Shown here: piece by piece, positions 57,201-64,000 of the stretch
Layout of the letters: each line of letters starts with the position of its first letter
Numbering within the stretch: position 1 is the first letter of the stretch
Origin: Actinoplanes sp. TBRC 11911
Lineage (GTDB): Bacteria; Actinomycetota; Actinomycetes; Mycobacteriales; Micromonosporaceae
Direction: 5' to 3'
Assembly (NCBI RefSeq): GCF_012933445.1
Contig: NZ_JABBNC010000027.1
Span: forward strand, 78,984 to 142,983
DNA length: 64,000 bases
Translations under genes and position numbers: made by a program
Notes under the pieces: generated by a model
What the model was told of the DNA's origin: nothing
Database searches by the model: none
Seen by the model: the letters and a program-made list of their open reading frames with translations, nothing else

Positions 57201-57386
57201 CTAACGATGACCATTCTTGTCACTACCCGCACCAGCCCTACCCCCCTTACCACCCGCCTCACGAATATTGTCATCCTCAGCATTCTCCAAAAGAGACCGC
57301 AAACTATCCACCTTACTGACATCACCCTTAGACAAATCCGTGATACCACCCAAAACCTGACCCACCAAATCCCCCATCTGATTCAC
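57201..57386 (-). CDS. Small ORF upstream of the giant effector
   Basis: The 61-residue frame starts at GTG 57386 and reads MNQMGDLVGQVLGGITDLSK, then a Leu/Asp-rich helical stretch and a Gly/Lys tail. It is 20 bases upstream of the effector, so co-transcription is likely. Above the start the same frame continues as SDIDKAITASV to an in-frame TAG, as if an N-terminal part had been cut off. It could be a broken ESX-type partner; the family is not recognised. Confidence 0.45.
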   Translation of the reverse strand: MNQMGDLVGQVLGGITDLSKGDVSKVDSLRSLLENAEDDNIREAGGKGGRAGAGSDKNGHR

Positions 57387-57705
57387 CGACGCGGTAATCG
57401 CCTTGTCGATGTCGGAGCGCTACCGGTCAGCACATCGCATAGCGGGTGGCCCAATCTGTCATGCCTCGACCGCCGCCGTACAGCTCTCGGCCGTGACCGC
57501 TGAGCAGTTGGCCATGAGGCATCCGTGGCGCTACTCGCCGTGGACCGCTTGGTGCGTTCACCGAAGAGATCAATCAGGCGGGGCAACAGAATCGAGTTCA
57601 CGCTGGCGGCTTGGCCAAAATGCCCTGCCGGACCAAAGCTGATCGGCGGACATCGGGCCGCATTTTCGCGGTGCGGCCCTTACATCAAGTAACGATGACG
57701 ACAGC

Positions 57706-57773
57706 TAAGCGCGGCCCCATCTCTTGCTCTGCGCCAATAGACTTATTGCGCATGATCATAGGGGCCGCGCTTA
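57706..57773. terminator. Nested double hairpin between the beta-propeller gene and the effector
   Basis: Outer arms TAAGCGCGGCCCC (57706-57718) and complement (57761-57773) are perfect over 13 bases. Inside lies a second pairing, GCGCCAATA with TATTGCGC (57731-57751), one bulge. No T-run follows. It lies about 95 bases past the beta-propeller stop on the minus strand. 57387-57705 and 57774-57866 hold no other gene that I recognise. Confidence 0.6.
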
Positions 57774-57866
57774 CTTTCTGAAATTCGCACCTTGGTGCGG
57801 CTGCCTAGCTTCTTTGCCGACTGTTTCGTGCGATGATGCACGATAGCAGTGGCGACGTTGGCCAGG

Positions 57867-58886
57867 TTAGGGTGTGCCGAGCACCTTGTAATATGTATTG
57901 TGGTTTAGCGCGGTGAGTAGCATGTAAACGTAGACGCCTCGTGTGACCAGACCCACCGCCACACTAGTCCGCCAGTCTGCGAACCCGCTTACTTCCCGCT
58001 GGAATCCGCGAAAGACGAATGGGCGGCTGAAGCCCGGATCGATAACGCCGCTCCACACGTATCCATCGTCAGCGACATGTGACGTGATGGCTTCGCCATT
58101 CGAGTTGACGGCAATCGTTGGGCTGTGATGGGTGGTACCTCCCAGGCTCTGCCAGTCGGACCACCCTCTCACGGACGGGTAAAAGATCGAGAGATAGATG
58201 TGCCCGTCGGTGCCTTGGTGCACGGCGTAGTAGCGGTCGAGGCTTCCGCTGGGCACTTCCCTCTGCCATGCCACGGTGGGGGCCGATGGGCTGCGCGCGT
58301 TATTCCCCATGAGCTGGGGAGCGGACCAACGAAGGCCATCGAACTCGATGTACCACAAACGCTGGTCATCGCTTGTGGCTGTGTGGTCCCCGCGATACAC
58401 CAACATCAGATGCTGGGAGCCAGGCCCTGGCTGGGCAACCGAAACACTCTGGGCCGTAGTATTGCCCACGATTGGGGTCCATTCACCCCAATCGGAAGGC
58501 CCAGTGGGACGGCTATCGGAGGTTGAGAAATAGATCCGGTGATCGGTACCTACATGGAACGCAGCCCAGCCGCCGCCCCACCGAACTATTGAAGGGGCGA
58601 CGTTTGTGCGCGACCCTGCGCGTATCCGGTAAGGCGCAGCGTCGTTGTAGCTGACCCAGACGTCGTTGTCATCTATTCCGCGCCATATTCCCACCTGGTT
58701 GCCCGACGGATCGTTGGCTTCGTGGTACGTGTCTACTGTCTGCAGCGCTCTACCACCGACGAGTTCTTGGTAGAAGCTGGCTTGTTCCCCGGGTAGCGCA
58801 GCGTAGGCATTCCCGCTGGCGACAGTAACGGCAATGGCAGACGCTATCGCCACCACCCCGGCATGCCACTTTTTCACTCGGAGCAA
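57867..58886 (-). CDS. Secreted beta-propeller-like protein
   Basis: The product is about 339 residues from TTG 58886 (AGAGGATGGAAC upstream), with signal peptide ending NAYA-ALPG. Repeated blocks of about 50-60 residues show sialidase/PLL-lectin-like blades: WGGGWAAFHVGTDHRIYFSTS, HLMLVYRGDHTATS, HQGTDGHIYLSIFYPSVRGW, and SDWQSLGGTTHHSPT. No catalytic residues stand out, so sugar or cell-wall binding is more likely than hydrolysis. Dyad site 14 lies about 390 bases upstream on the same strand. The longer frame to 59159 adds unconserved sequence. Confidence 0.75.
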   Translation of the reverse strand: MLRVKKWHAGVVAIASAIAVTVASGNAYAALPGEQASFYQELVGGRALQTVDTYHEANDPSGNQVGIWRGIDDNDVWVSYNDAAPYRIRAGSRTNVAPSIVRWGGGWAAFHVGTDHRIYFSTSDSRPTGPSDWGEWTPIVGNTTAQSVSVAQPGPGSQHLMLVYRGDHTATSDDQRLWYIEFDGLRWSAPQLMGNNARSPSAPTVAWQREVPSGSLDRYYAVHQGTDGHIYLSIFYPSVRGWSDWQSLGGTTHHSPTIAVNSNGEAITSHVADDGYVWSGVIDPGFSRPFVFRGFQREVSGFADWRTSVAVGLVTRGVYVYMLLTALNHNTYYKVLGTP

Positions 58887-59274
58887 GTTCCATCCTCTTT
58901 CTAGGTATTTGCTTGTTGCTCTAAGTAAATTGGGATCGGAAATCGTTACTCTCGCAGCATCAGGTTGCGCAAGAGTTCCCTCAGAACCTTCGCTTCCATT
59001 GCTGCTCAGATACTTCGTGGACTGCCCGTCTGGTAACTTGCGGCCATGATCAGATCCAACATGCCAGGAAATCGGCGCCACAGTCCTCGACGCACAACAG
59101 CGCAGGCTACCGGCATGCAGAACAGGGTGACCCAGCGATTCGCGCGTAGTTCCTTTCAAACGAAGGCGCGAACAGTGTTACGACAAATATTGATACGACC
59201 AGGTCAACATTCGAGACAACGACAGAGCCACGGTGACCCGACTGATCAGCCGCACATGAGAGGGACGCTATCTT

Positions 59275-59298
59275 CTGACTACTTGATCATCAAGTCAG
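59275..59298 (-). promoter_or_regulatory. CTGACT-type dyad operator with overlapping promoter (site 14)
   Basis: CTGACTAC-N8-CAAGTCAG. The minus strand reads TTGATG, 17 bases, TAGCGT, facing the beta-propeller gene. An 18-base block beside it (59305-59322) is identical to one beside site 2 (4665-4682). 58887-59274 holds nothing else recognised. Confidence 0.65.
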
Positions 59299-59606
59299 CG
59301 TGAACGTGACGGCGGCCACGCCGATGTCGCTTCACTCAGGAAAGTCAAGGGGAGCAGCGCTTCCCACCGCACGGACAGCCGTTGAAAGTAGAGCAAACAC
59401 GACCACGGACTCGTATCTCACAGACGGTAAGGACAAACGCGGAGCACATTGACGCCCCCTGTTGCCCACCCTCGCCAGCAGGCGCCCACGTTCGGACGGC
59501 CACCGGTCCGGCGCACTTGGCGCAGGCCTGCGCGGCGGTACAACTTGCCCGGGCCGGCAATCCACTAATGCCAGGCCGAAATGGTTGCCCGTCCAGGTGG
59601 AGAGCC

Positions 59607-59911
59607 TCACATCGCCATCACCCCGCACGAAGGTGACCCGTGGATCCGCGCCCGAGTGGCGACAGTGTCCCCTTGGAGGATGAGCCGGGCAGAGTCGAAG
59701 AGTGAAGCTGTGTCTGCTACGACATGCTGAACGCTCCCCGTTGACCTCGTCGTTCTGGTGTCGCGGCGTTCGAGTGCATCCGCCCTGCGCGTGAGGAATT
59801 CAGCCACCTCGTCGGACAGTCGCCCGGGCTGGTCTGCTTCATCCCCGTGCGCTCGGCAGCCTCACCCGCTGCGCGCACAGTCCGTTGTGCCTCGGTGTTG
59901 GCGAGATTCAT
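59607..59911 (-). pseudogene. Possible frameshifted small gene
   Basis: A frame from ATG 59911 gives MNLANTEAQRTVRAAGEAAE and then loses sense, while another frame resumes with DEVAEFLTRRADALERRDTR and continues to 59607. Together they read like one helical protein of about 100 residues with a one-base shift near 59820. The family is unknown. It is divergent from the acyl-CoA synthetase gene, whose start is about 100 bases away. Confidence 0.4.
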
Positions 59912-60013
59912 CTAGCGGAGGCGGGTTTTTGGCGAGACCGATGTTTACTCGCGGTCGCATGAGGTCGGTCACGGACCAGAACCTCGGGCAGATGGTGGAC
60001 GTCGGGTTCCTAC

Positions 60014-61681
60014 ATGCAGATAGACGACGGTTTGTGGCCGCCCGCGATGTTCGAGCCACAGCGAGAGATCGCGACGCACTACCATGAGCAGGGCTGGTGG
60101 CGGCCGACAACCCTCCTCGATGACCTCGTTGTTCGGCGCCGGGAGACGCCGAACGCGGTGGCGGTGCGCTCCTACCACGCGGAGGGAGGCTCTGAATCAC
60201 TCTCCTGGTCCCAGTACGCCGACCGGGTCGAACGCTATGCCGCTGCTCTGCGGTCGCTGGGCGCCGGCCCCGGCCGTGTCGTCGCCGTTCAGATGCCGAA
60301 CCTCTGGCAGACGAGCGCGCTGATTCTCGCTGTGCTCCGGACCGGGGCCGTAGTCGCGCCGATCACCACCACGTTCCGTGCGCGTGAGCTGGAGCGCATG
60401 CTTGATTGCCTGAAGCCGGTCGTGGTGATCACGGTGGCCGAGTTCGACATGTATAACCACGCCACCGCTCTCGCCGAAATGCGCACACGCCTGCCCTTCC
60501 TGCGAACCACCGTAGTGTTTGGCGATGGACCGGCAGATATCAATTTCCACAAGTACTTCGAGCAGCGGCAGTGGGAACCGCTGGCATTAGCGGACGCGCG
60601 TGACAACCCTGACCGCGTAGCCGCGGTGATGTTCACGTCGGGTACCACCGGCGAGCCGAAGGCCGTTCTGCACACCTACAACACGATGTATGCCGGTGGT
60701 CAGGACTACGCCGTACAAGAAGAGGTCGGCCCCGCCGATGTGATGTTCAATCCGCATGCGCTGACACACATGTTCGGTCTGCTCTACAGCTTGATGATGC
60801 CGGCGACAACAGGGGCTACCGCGGTACTGCTGGACGAGTGGTCACCCGCCGCCGCCCGGACTGTTATCGACGACGCCCACGCCACCCTCGTCAGTGGTTC
60901 GCCACAGTATCTGATCGGACTCTGGGAGCAGTACCCCGAGCTCACCACCGCATCCATCAGCCGCGTCATCACCGGCGCCACTACGGTCCCGCCCAACCTC
61001 GTGAGCAAGACCCGAGCGGTCACCGGCGTAGCCCTACAAAGCTTTTGGGCCATGACCGAAGTCATGCTCGGGACCTGGACCCGACGCACCGACCCACCGG
61101 ACTGGAGCGCTCACAGTGACGGCCGACCCGGTGCCGGCACCGAGCTCGACCTCCGTGGCAACGACCCCATCGATCGGAACAACCCAGCAGCGCTGTTCAT
61201 GCGTGGTCCTAGCGTCTGTATCGCGACCGTTGGACGGGACAGCGGCAAGGTGACCATGATTGCCGATCATGACGAAGGCTGGTACGAAACCGGCGATCTA
61301 GCCATCCCCGATGGACGCAACGGTATCCGCCTCATGGGCCGCACCGCTGACAGAATCAACCGCGGCTTTGTCGTGCCGGCCGCTGACGTAGAAGCAGAAC
61401 TACTCAACCATCCCGGAATCCGCGACGTCGCCCTGGTCGGTGTATCCATCGAGGGCGAGATCCTGGACGAGGCGGTCGCCGTAATCGTGCCGTCCGGGCC
61501 GCCGCCAAGCCTCAATGAGCTAAACTCCTTCCTGACCGCTCGGGGTATGACCGACTGGTGCCTACCGACACAACTGAAAGTCGTGGACACACTCCCGCGC
61601 AACACCACCGGAAAAATACTGAAGAATGAGCTCCGCCGCGAGCTACGAGTCACCGCCACCGGCGGCGCGGTCTTCCGATGA
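60014..61681 (+). CDS. Acyl-CoA synthetase / AMP-dependent ligase
   Basis: The product is 555 residues. It carries the ANL signature motifs: FTSGTTGEPKAVLHT (P-loop), the gate region GLLYSLMMPATTGATAVLLDEW, DEGWYETGDLAIPDG, and the C-terminal LPRNTTGKILKNELR with the catalytic Lys. It activates a carboxylate as acyl-AMP and then acyl-CoA; cyclohexanecarboxylate or medium-chain substrates are common for near relatives. The start at 60014 has no strong ribosome site; ATG 60050 is an alternative. It has no operon partner. Confidence 0.9.
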   Translation: MQIDDGLWPPAMFEPQREIATHYHEQGWWRPTTLLDDLVVRRRETPNAVAVRSYHAEGGSESLSWSQYADRVERYAAALRSLGAGPGRVVAVQMPNLWQTSALILAVLRTGAVVAPITTTFRARELERMLDCLKPVVVITVAEFDMYNHATALAEMRTRLPFLRTTVVFGDGPADINFHKYFEQRQWEPLALADARDNPDRVAAVMFTSGTTGEPKAVLHTYNTMYAGGQDYAVQEEVGPADVMFNPHALTHMFGLLYSLMMPATTGATAVLLDEWSPAAARTVIDDAHATLVSGSPQYLIGLWEQYPELTTASISRVITGATTVPPNLVSKTRAVTGVALQSFWAMTEVMLGTWTRRTDPPDWSAHSDGRPGAGTELDLRGNDPIDRNNPAALFMRGPSVCIATVGRDSGKVTMIADHDEGWYETGDLAIPDGRNGIRLMGRTADRINRGFVVPAADVEAELLNHPGIRDVALVGVSIEGEILDEAVAVIVPSGPPPSLNELNSFLTARGMTDWCLPTQLKVVDTLPRNTTGKILKNELRRELRVTATGGAVFR

Positions 61682-61959
61682 TCACGTGCGCAACGATTCA
61701 ACACGTAACGCCCAGGTACGACCCGACGACCGAACAGCATAAAGATCACCCGCTCGCCATGGTGGTGACCCCACCTCCACCTAAGCGCTGAAACGGTGCA
61801 TCCGGCGGGGCGAAGGCCCCCGGAGCGCGATCAATCGCGACCGCGATCCGCGCCCCGCATCCATCCACGCAACGGCACACCACTCGATGAGACGCGCCAT
61901 CGCGTGCTCGGCGATCAACCGTTCGCAGAGCCATCTCGCGGTGTTCCATCGCTTACACG

Positions 61960-61989
61960 ATCGCCGAGATCCACCCGGTTCTCGGCGAT
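61960..61989 (+). terminator. Rho-independent terminator after the acyl-CoA synthetase region
   Basis: ATCGCCGAGA (61960-61969), a 10-base loop, then TCTCGGCGAT (61980-61989) followed by TTTG. Stem plus short T-run, about 280 bases past the synthetase stop. The rest of 61682-62058 holds no gene I recognise. Confidence 0.6.
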
Positions 61990-62058
61990 TTTGTCGGGCT
62001 GACAGGATTTGGATCCGGGGCCCCTGGACGGCAAGTCGGATCGCACGCCGCGATTCGG

Positions 62059-62459
62059 CTAAGCCACAGTCACTTCGCCGACGCCGGCAAGCCGCGCCAG
62101 GTACTGGTCCAGCGGCGCAATCCAACACTCGGGCAGATCATCACGAAACTGTTGGGCGGTTGCATCCATTGCCCATCCCATCGTGACCGTGACCTGATGG
62201 CTGAAGCCGAGAAATCTCTGCTCGCCAACGTCAGATAGCGGCCCCAACTCGGGAATGCATGCAACACAGTGGCCATATCTAGCCAGCCAAGCATGTTGAC
62301 GGCGTCGGCTGGGAGGCCGACCTCCCGCACTGCTGCCGTCACCCGAGGAGCAACACTGAGGCAGTCACCGTCACGGGCCACGCCGACAAGCGAAAAGCTC
62401 CCCAGCAGGGCCGACAGCCTTTCAACCGCACCAGCCACCGACGTCGGATCAGGGGTCAT
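62059..62459 (-). pseudogene. Hypothetical gene, frameshifted
   Basis: From ATG 62459 the frame gives TSVAGAVERLSALLGSFSLV and MATVLHAFPSWGRYLTLA, then another frame continues LSDVGEQRFLGFSHQVTVTM and ends RLAGVGEVTVA at 62059. A one-base shift near 62240 joins them into about 132 residues. I recognise no family. It is next to the decayed ABC gene. Confidence 0.5.
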
Positions 62460-62504
62460 GACACTCAGCACAGGGTCCAGCGACCGGGCAGAGCTGGGGC
62501 TTGA

Positions 62505-62960
62505 CTGGTGTTTATGGTGGTCGTGTCGTGTTCGTCGGGGAGAACGGCTCCGGGAAATCGATGCTGGCGGCCATGATCGCCGGCCTGCGGACCCCGACCG
62601 ACGGCGTCATCGAGTGGAACGGTGAACCTTTCACCCACTTTGACAACGACGGGCTGCGGGCGTGGACCCGTGGTGATGCAGGAACATCACCACGAGCTGT
62701 ACAACGCCGCGGCGAACATCGCCATGGGAGACCTGTCCGCGACGCCGAACCAGGCCCGAATCGAGGCTGCCGCCCGGCAGGTCGCCGCGAACCTGGACCA
62801 ACACAGGGCCTTCCTGAGTCCGGCGACGGCCAGAGCGGCGCCAACCCGGATCAGGGTCCGAGTCCGGACAGAAGCCCGGCGGACCGGCACCGCCGTCTCG
62901 ACGACACCGACGAGAGCCGCGGCAACCGGGCGCCCAACCTGAAACTCGGCGGTCCAAAAG
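62505..62960 (+). pseudogene. Decayed ABC transporter ATP-binding domain
   Basis: Walker A is intact in VVFVGENGSGKSMLAAMIAG, followed by LRTPTDGVIEWNGEPFTHF. A frameshift near 62680 leads to VMQEHHHELYNAAANIAMGD and then IEAAARQVAANL, the region around the Q-loop and helical domain. The signature and Walker B are missing. It resembles export ATPases of drug or antibiotic transporters. Confidence 0.75.
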
Positions 62961-62963
62961 GCC

Positions 62964-63360
62964 TTAGTCCTTAGCAGGGCTCAGGAGTGCAGCGAGACGC
63001 GCTTCTTCGGCGCGGCTAACCAAAATATGGCCGCCGCCATCGACGGCCAAATTGCGGCCGTTGACCAGAGACGACGCATCACGTGCCAGCCACGTCACGG
63101 CGGAGGCGACATCGTCGGTGGTACCCGGTCGGCGAACCGGCTGGTAGTCCCCCATGATGTCGGGAAAAACGGCGGCCAGACCACCCGCGGTGCGATCAGC
63201 GACGGCCGGGTCGAGCCCCGCACCTTTACCGAAAATTCCCGTAAGCACAACGCTGGCCGACACGCTGTTGACCCGACCTCCACTCTCGCCCGGCTCCACT
63301 GCGGCAACACGCGTCATGTGGATGATCGTGGCCTTGGCCACCGAATAGCGGCCGGCTGCG
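62964..63360 (-). pseudogene. SDR gene truncated at its 5' side
   Basis: The remaining 130 or so residues start at the catalytic RYSVAKATIIHMTRVAAVE (Tyr-x3-Lys) and continue with GKGAGLDPAVADRTAGGLAA and DASSLVNGRNLAVDGGG, the normal SDR C-terminus. The Rossmann N-terminus is gone, cut where the IS4-type sequence begins. It is a non-functional remnant. Confidence 0.8.
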
Positions 63361-63830
63361 TAGTGCGCTGGCACGGCCTGCTCACCTGCGTGATTGACGG
63401 AACCCAGCTCAGTGTGGCCGACAGCCGGCGAACCTTGGCCGTTACCGCAAAGCCTGTGGGAACCACGGCGGCTCCGGTTACCCCGTGCTACGCCTGTCCG
63501 CGCTGCTGTCCTGCGGCACCCGCTCGGTGCTCGACGCTGTGTTCGCCCCTTTGGGCACCAGCGAACTCGACCAGGCCCGACAACTGGCCCCAGCCTGCAC
63601 CCGGGAATGCTGCTACTGGCCGACCGTAACTACGCCGCCGCCGAACTGTTCAACCGCGACCGGCGCTGACGTGCTGATCCGGTGCAAAGCGAACCGGAAG
63701 CTGCCCCTGATCGCCCGCCACCGGGACAGATCCTGGCAATCAGCGCTCGCCGGACGCACCATCCGGGTGATCGAGGCCCGCATCGCCGTCACAACCAGCA
63801 ACGGCATACACACCATCGACCACCGAGGTG
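63361..63830 (+). mobile_element. IS4-type transposase fragment with frameshifts
   Basis: Pieces in three frames line up as one DDE transposase: WHGLLTCVIDGTQLSVADS (first Asp), LRLSALLSCGTRSVLDAVFAP, GMLLLADRNYAAAELFN (second Asp) and ADVLIRCKANRKLPLIARHR. It lacks the N-terminal part and the C-terminal Glu region, so the element is dead. Its left edge cuts the SDR gene. Confidence 0.75.
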
Positions 63831-64000
63831 ACCGTGCGGCTGCCCGCATACGCCGTCAATGTCGTGCCTTTCGATCGTGAGTCACACGGCCCGCGCACCC
63901 GCGTGAAACTGAGCTTGCTCGACCCGTCACTACGCCCGGACCAGCTGATCGAGCTGACCCCCGAACGTCTACGCGAACGCCTGCGCGACTCAGGCGACTA
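63828..64000 (+). other. Open frame running off the right edge
   Basis: The frame reads VRLPAYAVNVVPFDRESHG, then VKLSLLDPSLRPDQLIELT and RERLRDSGD to the last base. It looks like genuine coding sequence but it begins inside the IS4-type fragment and I do not recognise it. It may be a fused or shifted end of the same region. Confidence 0.35.

Noticed and set aside
56143..57204. 353-residue plus-strand open frame
   Set aside because: Antisense to the N-terminal part of the giant effector; its Pro/His/Thr/Arg composition is what the complement of that sequence yields.

Overview
The window is high-GC DNA with frequent GTG and TTG starts, leaderless-looking genes and purine-rich ribosome sites. 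It carries a type VII secretion ATPase (EccC), a SARP/NB-ARC regulator, a CpnT-like giant effector and DUF3152 and DUF4331 proteins. Together these point to a filamentous soil actinobacterium of the Streptomyces, Micromonospora or Pseudonocardia kind. The genus cannot be fixed from the sequence. No rRNA, tRNA or CRISPR array was seen.

Layout. 0-5.8 kb: 5' part of eccC running off the left edge, a membrane-anchored ricin-type lectin, a GNAT acetyltransferase and a DUF418 membrane protein. 5.9-14 kb: amidase, SDR, an ArsR/MFS divergent pair, an LLM flavin oxidoreductase, a serine hydrolase and a zinc alcohol dehydrogenase. 14-20.5 kb: an IS630 remnant, a TetR regulator with twin palindromic operators, a divergent SARP regulator/O-methyltransferase pair, and an aldo/keto reductase beside an XRE regulator. 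20.5-44.2 kb: a dense patchwork of small oxidative enzymes (two berberine-bridge-type FAD oxidases, LLM oxidoreductases, FAD monooxygenase, acyl-CoA-dehydrogenase-like flavoenzyme, SDR, DJ-1/PfpI, alpha/beta hydrolase, SnoaL-like proteins) mixed with HxlR and TetR regulators, several pseudogenes and one complete IS630 element. 44-49.7 kb: peptide deformylase, secreted chorismate mutase, a DUF3152 metalloprotease-like lipoprotein, and decayed serine hydrolase and FAD monooxygenase genes. 49.7-57.4 kb: one 2486-residue effector-like gene. 57.8-64 kb: a secreted beta-propeller-like protein, an acyl-CoA synthetase, then a gene graveyard (ABC ATPase, SDR and IS4-type fragments) to the right edge.

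Two things stand out. First, a dyad of the form CTGACTAN-N8-NTAGTCAG occurs at fourteen places. Most sit in a promoter just upstream of a redox or hydrolase gene, and two sit in front of the two HxlR paralogues, so this looks like one dispersed regulon. In several sites the dyad overlaps a TTGATN-N17-TAGCGT type promoter. Second, the giant gene encodes a CpnT/WXG100-like N-terminus, membrane helices, a long Pro-rich linker and at least six separate Cys/His enzyme-like modules: four papain-like glutamine-deamidase-like repeats, one OTU-like and one NlpC/P60-like. That is an unusual stack for a single secreted protein.

Functional reading (inference). The redox genes look like an accessory detoxification or secondary-metabolite tailoring island assembled by duplication and transfer, with individual genes decaying while their operators persist. 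The EccC, giant effector and secreted lectin-like proteins make up a separate secretion and antagonism theme.
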